Source: an uncultured Polaribacter sp. (lineage in GTDB: Bacteria; Bacteroidota; Bacteroidia; Flavobacteriales; Flavobacteriaceae). Taken from it: a stretch of 64,000 nucleotides of DNA. Of this stretch, positions 55,286 through 64,000 are shown one piece after another. The notes below the pieces were generated by a model. That model made no database searches. It saw only the letters and a list, made by a program, of their open reading frames with translations, and was not told the origin of the DNA. The stretch is taken from NCBI RefSeq assembly GCF_947501385.1, contig NZ_CANMVP010000012.1, forward strand, positions 62,001 through 126,000, written 5' to 3'. How positions within the stretch are numbered: position 1 is the first letter of the stretch; each line of letters opens with the position of its first letter. A program made the translations under genes and the position numbers.

Positions 55286-58200
55286 CATATTTCTACGATA
55301 TTGTCCACCCACTTTAAACAACGCTTCTGTAATTTGCCCTAAAGAACATACTTTAGTCGCTTCCATCAATTTGTCAAATAAATTTTCATTCTGAATGGCA
55401 GCTTCTTGTAAAATGGCAATTTGTTCCACCACTTTATTCGGATTCGCTTTATTCAATAATTCTTTCGTCTGAATTTGGAATTGCTTTTCTTCTTCAGTAG
55501 CACGTATCACTTCTGCAGGTTGCACCGTTGGCGATCCTTTAGAACTTAAAAATGTATTTACCCCAATAATTGGGAATTCTCCGGTGTGCTTTAACGTTTC
55601 ATAATACAAACTTTCTTCTTGTATTTTAGAACGTTGATACATGGTTTCCATCGCGCCTAAAACACCTCCACGTTCTGTAATTCTATCAAATTCTAACAAC
55701 ACAGCTTCTTCTACTAAATCCGTTAGCTCTTCAATAATAAAAGCACCTTGAATCGGATTTTCATTTTTAGTCAACCCTAATTCTTTATTGATAATCAGTT
55801 GAATAGCCATGGCTCGTCTTACAGATTCTTCTGTTGGCGTTGTAATGGCTTCGTCGTAGGCATTGGTATGTAAAGAATTACAGTTGTCATTTATGGCATA
55901 CAATGCTTGAAGCGTAGTTCTAATGTCATTGAAGTCTATTTCTTGCGCGTGTAAAGAACGTCCAGAAGTCTGAATATGGTATTTTAACATTTGTGCTCTA
56001 GAGTTGGCTCCGTATTTATTCTTCATCGCTTTTGCCCAAATTTTACGAGCAACGCGTCCAATCACAGAATATTCTGGATCAATTCCGTTGGAGAAGAAAA
56101 ATGATAAGTTGGGTCCGAATTTATTAATATCCATTCCACGACTTAAATAATACTCTACATAGGTAAATCCGTTAGATAAAGTCAATGCCAATTGTGTAAT
56201 TGGATTGGCACCCGCTTCTGCAATATGATAACCAGAAATAGACACCGAATAAAAGTTTCTCACTTGTTTTTCGATAAAGTATTCTTGCACATCACCCATC
56301 AATCGCAACGCAAATTCCGTAGAAAAAATACAGGTATTTTGTGCTTGGTCTTCCTTTAAAATATCGGCTTGTACCGTTCCTCTAACTTGCGCTAAAGTGT
56401 CTTTTTTAATTTCTTGATAAACGTCTTGTGGTAAAACTAAATCACCTGTTAATCCTAATAATAGCAACCCTAAACCATTATTTCCTTCAGGCAATTTCCC
56501 TTGGTAAACAGGTCTGTTTAAATCTTTTGAATCGTAAATTTCTTGGAACTTTGCTTCAACCTCTTTTTCTAATTTGTTTTCTTTGATGTATTTCTCACAA
56601 TTCTGATCAATTGCCGCATTCATAAAGAAACCTAACAACATGGGGGCAGGACCATTAATGGTCATAGAAACAGACGTCATATGATGGCTTAGATCAAAAC
56701 CAGAATATAATTTTTTGGCATCGTCTAAACAACAAATAGAAACCCCTGCATTTCCAATTTTTCCATAAATATCGGGTCTATGTCCAGGATCATTCCCATA
56801 TAGAGTCACAGAATCAAAAGCCGTTGATAAACGTTTTGCATCCATACCCAAACTCACATAATGAAAACGTCTGTTGGTTCTTTCTGGACCACCTTCACCC
56901 GCAAACATTCTTGTTGGGTCTTCACCTGTTCTTTTAAACGGATATAAACCTGCTGTATACGGAAATTCTCCAGGAACATTTTCTTGTAAATTCCAACGTA
57001 ATACATCTCCCCAAGCTTGGTATTTCGGCAAACTTACCTTTGGTATTTTTGAGTGTGACAGCGACTCGCTGTGGGTTTCGATCTTAATTTCTTTATCACG
57101 AACCTTAAAGGTGTAAATAGGATCTTTGTATTTCTGAACTGTTTCTTGCCAATTGAGAATGATTTCCCAATTGTAAGGATCAAGATTTAATTTTACTTTT
57201 TCGAATTGTGCTAATAATAGTTTTATAAATTCCTTGTCATCTCGAGCGGAGTCGAGAGACAGAATCTCATCTTCATCCAACCCGGTTTTACTTAATAATG
57301 AGGTCTCGACTGCGCTCGACCAGACATTTTCTCCCAAAGATAAAATCGTTTGAAAAATTCCATATAATTTTTGAGCTACAATAACTTGTTCATCCGCTTT
57401 TTGATCATAAGACCTGTTGCTTTCTGCAATTTCTGATAAGTAACGAACTCTTGCAGGAGGAATCACATAGATTTTTTCAGACATTGCTGCTGAAATTTCC
57501 ATCTTAGACTTTAAATCGACTCCTGTTTTTTCTACCAATGTATCCATAATCGCTTTGTACAGTGAGTTCATTCCTGGATCGTTAAATTGCGATGCGATAG
57601 TTCCAAAAACAGGCATGTCATCCATATGTACATTCCATAAATTATTGTTGCGCATGTATTGTTTTTTTACATCGCGAATGGCATCTAAAGCGCCACGTTT
57701 ATCAAACTTATTGATGGCAACTAAATCAGCAAAATCAAGCATGTCGATTTTCTCTAATTGGGTTGCCGCTCCAAATTCTGGTGTCATTACATATAAAGAA
57801 GTATCAGAATGCTCTATGATTTCTGTATCTGATTGTCCAATTCCAGAAGTTTCTAATATAATTAAATCAAACTCAGCTGCTTTTAAAACTTGAATCGCTT
57901 CATTTACATATTTAGACAGCGCCAAATTAGACTGACGCGTTGCTAAAGAACGCATATACACACGTTTGTTATTAATGGCGTTCATACGAATTCTATCGCC
58001 TAAAAGTGCACCACCTGTTTTTCTTTTGGATGGATCAACAGAAATTAATCCAATAGTTTTTTCTGGAAAATCAATTAAAAAACGTCTCACCAATTCATCC
58101 ACCAAAGAAGATTTTCCTGAGCCACCAGTTCCTGTAATTCCTAAAACTGGTGAAGCCCCTCCCAACCTCCCCAAAGGGGAGGAGTTCCAATCTTTGCGGA

Positions 58201-58816
58201 AAATTTTCTCAAAATCTGTGTGATTATTTTCTGCCAGAGAAATTAATCTTGCAATTGTATTAACTTCTTTATTTTTTAAATTTTCTAATACCTTTGCACT
58301 ACCTAGTTCTAACAACCAATCGCCATCCTCATTACACACTTTGCCACCCGACTGTTTCTCTCCTTCGGGGAGATTGAGAGGGGCTTCGGATTTCTGTACC
58401 AAATCATTAATCATTCCTTGCAAACCCATAGAGCGTCCATCATCTGGAGCATAAATTCTGGTAATTCCATAATCCATCAAATCTTTAATTTCTTCAGGAA
58501 GAATTACACCACCACCTCCACCAAAAATCTTGATGTGTGTTGCATTTTTTTCTTTTAATAAATCAAACATGTATTTGAAATACTCATTATGCCCACCTTG
58601 ATAAGAAGTAATTGCAATGGCATTTACATCTTCTTGAATGGCACAATTCACTACTTCTTCAACACTTCTGTCGTGTCCTAAATGAATTACTTCAACTCCG
58701 GTAGATTGTATAATTCTACGCATGATATTGATGGCAGCATCATGACCGTCAAAAAGCGCGGCAGCAGTTACAATTCTAACTTTATATGTTGGTTTATAAG
58801 GTGCAATTTGTTCCAT
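55283..58816 (-). CDS. icmF: fused isobutyryl-CoA mutase (B12-GTPase-mutase)
   Basis: A 1177-residue protein with three fused parts. The N-terminal cobalamin-binding domain (about 10-140) has FDGHDAA with His25 as the B12 ligand, and FGGGGG. A MeaB-type G-protein chaperone follows, with P-loop [12 protein letters not shown] at 226-237 and NKFDKRG. The C-terminal half is the acyl-CoA mutase ([32 protein letters not shown]). It interconverts isobutyryl- and butyryl-CoA-type esters and protects its own cofactor. It is longer than usual because three repeat-derived segments are translated in frame, at about residues 143-163, 209-222 and 497-527. Confidence 0.93.
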   Translation of the reverse strand: MEQIAPYKPTYKVRIVTAAALFDGHDAAINIMRRIIQSTGVEVIHLGHDRSVEEVVNCAIQEDVNAIAITSYQGGHNEYFKYMFDLLKEKNATHIKIFGGGGGVILPEEIKDLMDYGITRIYAPDDGRSMGLQGMINDLVQKSEAPLNLPEGEKQSGGKVCNEDGDWLLELGSAKVLENLKNKEVNTIARLISLAENNHTDFEKIFRKDWNSSPLGRLGGASPVLGITGTGGSGKSSLVDELVRRFLIDFPEKTIGLISVDPSKRKTGGALLGDRIRMNAINNKRVYMRSLATRQSNLALSKYVNEAIQVLKAAEFDLIILETSGIGQSDTEIIEHSDTSLYVMTPEFGAATQLEKIDMLDFADLVAINKFDKRGALDAIRDVKKQYMRNNNLWNVHMDDMPVFGTIASQFNDPGMNSLYKAIMDTLVEKTGVDLKSKMEISAAMSEKIYVIPPARVRYLSEIAESNRSYDQKADEQVIVAQKLYGIFQTILSLGENVWSSAVETSLLSKTGLDEDEILSLDSARDDKEFIKLLLAQFEKVKLNLDPYNWEIILNWQETVQKYKDPIYTFKVRDKEIKIETHSESLSHSKIPKVSLPKYQAWGDVLRWNLQENVPGEFPYTAGLYPFKRTGEDPTRMFAGEGGPERTNRRFHYVSLGMDAKRLSTAFDSVTLYGNDPGHRPDIYGKIGNAGVSICCLDDAKKLYSGFDLSHHMTSVSMTINGPAPMLLGFFMNAAIDQNCEKYIKENKLEKEVEAKFQEIYDSKDLNRPVYQGKLPEGNNGLGLLLLGLTGDLVLPQDVYQEIKKDTLAQVRGTVQADILKEDQAQNTCIFSTEFALRLMGDVQEYFIEKQVRNFYSVSISGYHIAEAGANPITQLALTLSNGFTYVEYYLSRGMDINKFGPNLSFFFSNGIDPEYSVIGRVARKIWAKAMKNKYGANSRAQMLKYHIQTSGRSLHAQEIDFNDIRTTLQALYAINDNCNSLHTNAYDEAITTPTEESVRRAMAIQLIINKELGLTKNENPIQGAFIIEELTDLVEEAVLLEFDRITERGGVLGAMETMYQRSKIQEESLYYETLKHTGEFPIIGVNTFLSSKGSPTVQPAEVIRATEEEKQFQIQTKELLNKANPNKVVEQIAILQEAAIQNENLFDKLMEATKVCSLGQITEALFKVGGQYRRNM
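57236..57327. repeat. palindromic TCGAG repeat translated within icmF
   Basis: Arms around TCTCGAGCGGAGTCGAGAGA (57239-57258) and TCTCGACTGCGCTCGA (57304-57319) form an inverted pair about 92 bases long. The right arm plus CAGACAT is nearly identical to 2533-2556 in the spacer after the MazG gene. In the protein it reads VWSSAVET ... LSLDSARDD, about residues 497-527, between the GTPase and mutase parts. Confidence 0.75.
58152..58184 (+). repeat. GAAGCCCCTC repeat in icmF, copy A
   Basis: GAAGCCCCTCCCAACCTCCC followed by CAAAGGGGAGGAG, a GC-rich palindromic core (CTCCCC/GGGGAG). Copy B, in opposite orientation, is at 58357-58387. In the protein it is [13 protein letters not shown], directly before the P-loop. 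Confidence 0.75.
58357..58387 (-). repeat. GAAGCCCCTC repeat in icmF, copy B
   Basis: On the minus strand GAAGCCCCTCTCAATCTCCC followed by CGAAGGAGAGA. Same repeat as 58152-58184 but inverted. In the protein it is [12 protein letters not shown], between the B12 and GTPase domains. Confidence 0.75.
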
Positions 58817-58897
58817 TCGTAATAAATGTTTGATTTTAGGTGTGCAATTTACGAAAATCTTAAAAATTATTGATGATGATTAGTAAAGTCTTAAAGA

Positions 58898-59648
<751 letters not shown>

Positions 59649-59650
<2 letters not shown>

Positions 59651-59846
59651 GAATTTTATTAATAGCTTAAAAACACCCAAATTTTCTAAAGTAAATTTTT
59701 ATTTCTACGAAATCAAATCTAAACATTTTTTAGGAAATAGAAAAAGTCAAGATGAGTATACTCTTATAAGCTTAATTGATTTTCAAATATTTGGCATATT
59801 TTTTGATTACTTTAAAGAAGTTTTCATCATTAAATTAAATAATTAA
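59649..59846 (+). CDS. possible small protein, unknown
   Basis: A 65-codon frame filling the gap between the divergent VanY-like gene and DUF4136, ending 11 bases before the DUF4136 start. The sequence (EYTLISLIDFQIFGIFFDYF) is unusually hydrophobic and aromatic in its second half. No family recognised and no promoter was found, and its ATG overlaps the start of the divergent gene by two bases, so it may be spurious. Confidence 0.3.
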
Positions 59847-59857
59847 AATATTTTTAT

Positions 59858-60400
59858 ATGAAATTTTTAAAACATTTTATTTTAGCCTTTGCTATTACTT
59901 TGACCTCGTGTAGTTCTATAAAAGTTAACACAGATTATGATACCAAGGTTGACTTTAGTAAATATAAAACCTTTGCTTTTTATAAAACAGGTATTGACAA
60001 AGCAGATATTTCTGATCTGGACAAACGAAGAATTTTAAGAGCAATAGAAGCTGAACTTACTGATTTAGGAATGATAAAGTCTGAAGATCCAGATATGCTG
60101 GTTAGTATTTTTACAAAATCTAGAGAAAAGGTAAACGTAAACCAAAATAATTTTGGCTACGGTTTTGGTTGGGGTTGGAATCCATGGATGTGGAATGGTA
60201 TGAACAATAACGTAAACGTTTCTCAATATACAGAAGGTACTTTATTTATTGATTTTATTGACAAAGAAAAAAAGGAGTTGGTTTGGCAAGGTATTGGTAC
60301 TGGTGCTCTAAAAATGGATGATAGAGAGAAAAAGGAAATTAGAATAAAAGAATTTGTAAAAGAAATTGTTTCTAGGTTTCCTCCAGGAAGAAAAAAATAA
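59858..60400 (+). CDS. DUF4136 lipoprotein
   Basis: A 180-residue lipoprotein (signal ending TLTSC, Cys18) of the DUF4136 family, common in Bacteroidota and of unknown function. The family pattern includes VDFSKYKTFAFY near residue 32 and SEDPDMLVSI. A Trp/Gly/Asn-rich insert (GYGFGWGWNPWMWNGMNN, about 101-118) sits in a loop. Followed by a strong terminator. Confidence 0.85.
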   Translation: MKFLKHFILAFAITLTSCSSIKVNTDYDTKVDFSKYKTFAFYKTGIDKADISDLDKRRILRAIEAELTDLGMIKSEDPDMLVSIFTKSREKVNVNQNNFGYGFGWGWNPWMWNGMNNNVNVSQYTEGTLFIDFIDKEKKELVWQGIGTGALKMDDREKKEIRIKEFVKEIVSRFPPGRKK

Positions 60401-60410
60401 ATTATAATTA

Positions 60411-60433
60411 GCGTTCTTTTGAACGCTTTTTTT
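60411..60433 (+). terminator. terminator of DUF4136 gene
   Basis: GCGTTC-TTTT-GAACGC followed by seven Ts. The promoter element of the next small gene begins 15 bases later. Confidence 0.85.
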
Positions 60434-60447
60434 ATGCTATAAAGTGA

Positions 60448-60455
60448 TATTTTTG
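60448..60455 (+). promoter_or_regulatory. -7 element TATTTTTG of DUF5522 gene
   Basis: TATTTTTG ends four bases before the ATG at 60460, again predicting a leaderless mRNA. Confidence 0.5.
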
Positions 60456-60459
60456 CGAC

Positions 60460-60627
60460 ATGTATAATAAAAGAATACCTTTGGAAGAAGGAGATTGTTA
60501 TTTAAATGAACAAGGCTATAAAGTTTTTACAGAACAATTCCATATAAAAAGAGGGTATTGTTGTAAAAGTGGTTGTAAACATTGTCCTTATGGATATGAT
60601 AAAAAAACAGATAGTTTTAATTCATAG
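60460..60627 (+). CDS. DUF5522 small protein
   Basis: A 55-residue protein of the DUF5522 type, too short for many gene finders. The signature is IKRGYCCKSGCKHCPYGYDK, with four Cys (34, 35, 39, 42) that look metal-binding or oxidoreductase-associated. It has its own -7 element and sits between the DUF4136 terminator and the DUF4197 gene. Function unknown. Confidence 0.82.
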   Translation: MYNKRIPLEEGDCYLNEQGYKVFTEQFHIKRGYCCKSGCKHCPYGYDKKTDSFNS

Positions 60628-60676
60628 TAATTTTTAAAGAGATTGAGTTTTATATAGAAAAGATAATTTAGAAAAA

Positions 60677-61384
60677 ATGGTAAAAAGAATTTTAGTTTTA
60701 ATAGTTGCAATTCAATTTGCAGGATGTGCAGAATTACAAAATGTTGTAAATAATTTACCAGGTGGTGGTTTATCAGAAGCTCAAATTGGTAATGGTTTAA
60801 GACAAGCTTTAGATAATGGAATTCAAAATCAGGTATCTAAACTAACTTCTCAAGATGGTTTTTATAGAAACGAGTTGGTGAAAATTTTATTACCAGAAGA
60901 ATTACAAGCGGTAGATAATGGTTTGCGAAGGTTGGGCCTTAGTAACTTAGCAGATGAAGGTATAAAAGTTTTAAATAGGGCAGCAGAAGATGCTGTAAAA
61001 ACGGCTACACCAATTTTTGTAAATGCTGTAAAAGGAATTACTTTTAACGATGCAAAAAATATCCTTTTAGGAGCTAATAATGCTGCAACAAATTATCTTC
61101 AGGCAAAAACGCAACAAAACTTATATCAAAGTTTTAATCCTGTTATAGAAGCGTCTTTTTCTAAAGTTGGAGCAGACAAAGTTTGGAACAATTTAATTAC
61201 AAGATATAATTCGATTCCTTTTGTAAATAAAGTAAATCCAGATTTAACAGATTATGTAACTTCACAGGCTTTAAAGGGGGTTTTTACCATGATTGAAGTA
61301 GAAGAAATAGGAATTCGTGAGAAAGTAGGACTAAGAAATACTGCTCTTTTAAGACAAGTTTTTGCGCTACAGGATAAAAAATAA
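60677..61384 (+). CDS. DUF4197 protein, probably lipidated
   Basis: A 235-residue mostly helical protein of the DUF4197 family, with signal ending IQFAGC (Cys17). Family blocks are GNGLRQALDNGI, KILLPEELQAVDNGLRRLG and LKGVFTMIEVEE. Function unknown; members are secreted or surface lipoproteins in many proteobacteria and flavobacteria. Confidence 0.85.
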   Translation: MVKRILVLIVAIQFAGCAELQNVVNNLPGGGLSEAQIGNGLRQALDNGIQNQVSKLTSQDGFYRNELVKILLPEELQAVDNGLRRLGLSNLADEGIKVLNRAAEDAVKTATPIFVNAVKGITFNDAKNILLGANNAATNYLQAKTQQNLYQSFNPVIEASFSKVGADKVWNNLITRYNSIPFVNKVNPDLTDYVTSQALKGVFTMIEVEEIGIREKVGLRNTALLRQVFALQDKK

Positions 61385-61444
61385 TGTAATTAATTCATTA
61401 TCAATAAAATAATTCATTATATTTAAGTCCCTAAATTTAAATAA

Positions 61445-61633
61445 ATGTCACGGATCAATCAACTACATACCTATAGAAAACATTTAGAAGATAGATATTT
61501 CCGCTTATTGGAAAAGTCTAATGACTATCGTTTTATAGATGAAACTAAAAGTGATTCTGCGGCTTTTAAAGCGATGAAAATCTTAGGGAAGTTGAATAAA
61601 TTAAATTACTTACAACATAAATTTTCCATTTAA
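61445..61633 (+). CDS. small conserved-looking protein, unknown
   Basis: A 62-residue Lys/Arg-rich, probably helical protein (RKHLEDRYFRLLEKSNDYRF). It has good codon usage and lies in the same direction as the DUF4197 gene 60 bases upstream. No family is recognised. I judge it real because it is compact, charged and well spaced, but not certainly so. Confidence 0.6.
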   Translation: MSRINQLHTYRKHLEDRYFRLLEKSNDYRFIDETKSDSAAFKAMKILGKLNKLNYLQHKFSI

Positions 61634-61773
61634 TCGAATGAATTCCTCTCGATGTTCGCGTAGGCTATAGATTAATTTTTATTTTTTAGGATTTTATAAA
61701 ACCAAGTTTAAAAATATTTTTGTTTGGATTTCTTTAATAAAATCAATTCTTTGAAGAACTCTAAACTTCGAAT

Positions 61774-62919
61774 TCATACATTTTCCTTTTTTATTGTAGA
61801 AATGTAAGGGATGGCAATATGAGTAATAACCCCACTATTGTCTTTTTTGTTTTTCATAAAAAAATTGAAATTGTCTTTATAGAGACTTTGCAATCTTTCT
61901 AGCGTATTGGTTAAGCCAATATTTTTATGAGTGATTAAAAATTTTTTTGGAATAAGTTTACCATTATTCGCAATGGTTATAATTACCATCTCACCTTCTC
62001 TCTCAATAGAAAGATATACGTCTAAGTCTGTTTTATCATAAGAATAGCCATGTTTTATAGAGTTTTCTATAATAGGCTGTAATAAAAAAATTGGAAATTG
62101 AGCTTGCAGCAGCTTGTCGTCAATATCAGAGATAAATGTAAAATGATCTGGAAACCGAACCTCAAGAATATTGATATATTTTACCAAGGTATTCAGTTCT
62201 TGCTCTAAGGTAATCAAATTTTGATCTTTAACATCTAAAAAATCTCTTAGCAATCCACCAAGATCTGCCACAGTATTTTGTGCTTGCTTTGTATCTGTTT
62301 CGATTAAACTTGAAATGCTATTTAGTGTATTAAATAAAAAATGAGGATGTAAGTTTGATTTTAATAAATTGAGTTTGGTATTGTTTAATTGAATGGAAAG
62401 CTTTGATTTTTGTGCTTCAATTTTTTTGAGTTCTTCAATATAATAATAAATATAAATGATGCCAACCATGGCAGTATATATCAAGAAATTTAAATCAGCC
62501 ACATTTATAAAATTCTCGAAAGTAAAGTTTTTTAAAGCGGTTTTTAGAGAGAGTTGCCTAGTGATAAGTTCAATAAATGTAATTGAGAAAAAAATAACCC
62601 AACCGATGATAAACGAAAAAAAAAAATGAATAAATAGTATTTTACGCCACTGCATTTTTCTTACAATCATTCTTTTTGTAATTATAGATATCAAAATCAT
62701 AAATAGAATAACTGCTACCCAATCTAGAAATAAATAGTTAAAAAAAAGTAAAAACCAATTAACATTTTCTACGTTTAACTCTCCTGTATCAATTGATCTA
62801 AAAATTTCATAGGTTAACTTGATTCCAGAGAGTATAACAACTACAGAATAGTAAAAAGTAAGAATTATAATTAGTTTTTTGTCGAAATATTTCCGTAGTT
62901 TTAAAATTATGTTAAACAC
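61774..62919 (-). CDS. LytS-type sensor histidine kinase
   Basis: A 381-residue membrane kinase of the His_kinase (YpdA/LytS) class. Four hydrophobic segments (about 14-36, 51-68, 87-110 and 136-152) precede a coiled-coil linker, the phospho-acceptor HPHFLFNTLNS and the ATP-binding IIENSIKHGY. It phosphorylates the LytTR regulator encoded upstream; the two genes overlap by 8 bases. Signal unknown. Confidence 0.9.
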   Translation of the reverse strand: MFNIILKLRKYFDKKLIIILTFYYSVVVILSGIKLTYEIFRSIDTGELNVENVNWFLLFFNYLFLDWVAVILFMILISIITKRMIVRKMQWRKILFIHFFFSFIIGWVIFFSITFIELITRQLSLKTALKNFTFENFINVADLNFLIYTAMVGIIYIYYYIEELKKIEAQKSKLSIQLNNTKLNLLKSNLHPHFLFNTLNSISSLIETDTKQAQNTVADLGGLLRDFLDVKDQNLITLEQELNTLVKYINILEVRFPDHFTFISDIDDKLLQAQFPIFLLQPIIENSIKHGYSYDKTDLDVYLSIEREGEMVIITIANNGKLIPKKFLITHKNIGLTNTLERLQSLYKDNFNFFMKNKKDNSGVITHIAIPYISTIKKENV

Positions 62920-63700
62920 CCATTAATTTTTGAAATTCTTTTTTATATCCTTTACTTACTCTTAGGAGTTTTCCATCTGTAGTTTTTATATCAATTTCCC
63001 CATAGTTTGAGTGTATAAGCTCACTTATATAATTGATATTTACGATTGATGAGCGATGAATTCGAACGAATTCATTGTGGTTTAATCTTTTAATCAAACT
63101 AGATAAAGATTCTCTTAGTAAATGTTTTTTATCATTTGTAAACACTTCTGCATAGTAGCCAGAAGCCAAAATATATTTTACTTCGGCAGTGTTTAAGAAA
63201 GAAACTTTATTGCCTAGTTTTACAGGAAGCTTATTAATTTTTTGATGAAAACTTTCAGAGGGTTCTGTTTTTTGAATAAAATCTAATAAGTTATTTATTT
63301 TATGCTCAAAAGAAAAGAAATTATTGTTCTTTATATACTCGATAGCTTTAGATACGGAATGCAAAAAACGTTGATCTTTAAAGGGTTTTAATAGATAATC
63401 AAAAGCAAAATACTCGAATGCTTGAAGGGCAAATTCATCATAGGCAGAAACAAAAATAACGATGGGTTTTTTTTGTGTTTTTATTTTACTTAGGATATCA
63501 AATCCATTCATATCCTTCAGCTGAATGTCTAAAAATATTAAATCAGGTTGCAAACTATCAATTTTTAAAATTGCTTTTTTTCCCGTGTTACAAGTCTCCA
63601 TAAGCTCTAAGTCAGGAATATCTTCAAGAAGATTTATAATTCTTTGTCTTGCGAGTGTTTCATCGTCAATAATAATCACAGATATTTTTTTCATCTTCAA
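62912..63700 (-). CDS. LytTR-family response regulator
   Basis: A 262-residue regulator: REC domain (about 5-120, phospho-acceptor Asp in LIFLDIQLKD, conserved Thr/Ser position in FVSAYDEFA and Lys in YLLKPF) and a C-terminal LytTR DNA-binding domain (about 160-258, FVRIHRSSIVNINYISEL). First gene of the operon with the histidine kinase. Target genes are likely nearby on the plus strand beyond 63993, but that is inference. Confidence 0.92.
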   Translation of the reverse strand: MKMKKISVIIIDDETLARQRIINLLEDIPDLELMETCNTGKKAILKIDSLQPDLIFLDIQLKDMNGFDILSKIKTQKKPIVIFVSAYDEFALQAFEYFAFDYLLKPFKDQRFLHSVSKAIEYIKNNNFFSFEHKINNLLDFIQKTEPSESFHQKINKLPVKLGNKVSFLNTAEVKYILASGYYAEVFTNDKKHLLRESLSSLIKRLNHNEFVRIHRSSIVNINYISELIHSNYGEIDIKTTDGKLLRVSKGYKKEFQKLMGV

Positions 63701-63992
63701 ACGAGTTTGTTAAACAAATTAATTAATTTATAATGAACTCCGCTCTCTAAAAAAAGTTGTTTACATCAAAAATTAAGTTAAAATACTTAGTAATTAAGGG
63801 TTTCATTCCAAATTATAGTCTTTCACATCAAATTATTTATCCATTAAATAGAAACAAAGTAAAATTTATGTCAATGATATCTTTTATAAGGTATTCTGCA
63901 TCTATTAAAAAGGTATTGACTTCACCTTAACAAAAAATTATGTTAAAGGCATTTACTTTTACCATTATAATTTAAACAAAAAATAATTTATT
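63701..63992. other. divergent intergenic region with direct repeat
   Basis: No gene is present in this 292-base AT-rich region. It must carry the promoters of the LytTR operon (minus) and of the gene starting at 63993 (plus). A direct repeat TTTACATCAAA (63760-63770) and TTCACATCAAA (63822-63832) is spaced about 62 bases apart and could be a regulator site. Confidence 0.35.
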
Positions 63993-64000
63993 ATGAAGCA
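63993..64000 (+). CDS. start of a truncated gene
   Basis: ATGAAGCA at the window edge follows an AT-rich leader, giving a Met-Lys start typical of a signal peptide here. Only the first codons are visible, so nothing can be said of the product. Confidence 0.35.

Noticed and set aside
58817..58897. Cobalamin riboswitch controlling icmF
   Set aside because: icmF starts at 58816 on the minus strand; the upstream gap to the VanY-like gene is only 81 bases and shows no B12-box or long leader.

Overview
The window is AT-rich chromosomal DNA from a marine-type member of the Bacteroidota, most likely Flavobacteriaceae and Polaribacter- or Tenacibaculum-like (inference). The signs are TAnnTTTG promoter elements instead of sigma70 boxes, few Shine-Dalgarno sites, a T9SS C-terminal sorting domain, and families typical of the group (DUF2797, DUF4136, DUF4197, DUF5522, DUF547, SigZ, fused IcmF, VPS10-like beta-propeller, GH3). 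No rRNA, tRNA, CRISPR array, integrase or transposase gene was seen.

Layout. 1-2.3 kb: a lone SIR2-domain gene tightly bracketed by a perfect 13-bp inverted repeat, then a MazG-like pyrophosphohydrolase and a small membrane protein. 2.3-16.5 kb: repeat-rich spacer, secreted VPS10/BNR protein, housekeeping genes (aroA, queA, rlmN, polyprenyl synthase), GH3 and DUF2797 genes, nitrilase, HAD phosphatase and LacI regulator. 16.6-23.7 kb: a translationally coupled glycosyltransferase operon and a flavoprotein/polyferredoxin pair. 23.9-32.8 kb: envelope genes (outer-membrane protein, GH113-like lipoprotein, UspA, internally duplicated lipoprotein coupled to an Omp85-like barrel) and pyruvate carboxylase.

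33.8-41.2 kb is an arsenosugar-type (rSAM/selenodomain) cluster on the minus strand: DUF547, CMD peroxidase-like, ArsS, ArsM, rhodanese, TIGR04282 transferase, DM13-T9SS protein, purine nucleoside phosphorylase and fatty-acid-hydroxylase family protein. A plausible route is arsenite methylation, radical transfer of the adenosyl group, removal of adenine and onward transfer of the sugar.

41.2-55 kb is accessory: a decayed region, DUF4174/DMP19, tandem CocE hydrolases, YgiQ radical SAM protein, dienelactone hydrolase, PAS protein, SigZ with a 34-residue Cys-rich peptide encoded just upstream, and an ECF sigma/membrane-protein pair. 55-64 kb holds a fused B12 mutase (IcmF), a VanY-like peptidase, DUF lipoproteins, and a LytS/LytTR two-component pair.

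Small repeats are the outstanding theme. They include a MITE family with 18-bp terminal inverted repeats and perfect 8-bp target duplications (two copies), several palindromic families between genes, an element that supplies stop codons of two genes, and three repeat insertions translated in frame inside icmF.
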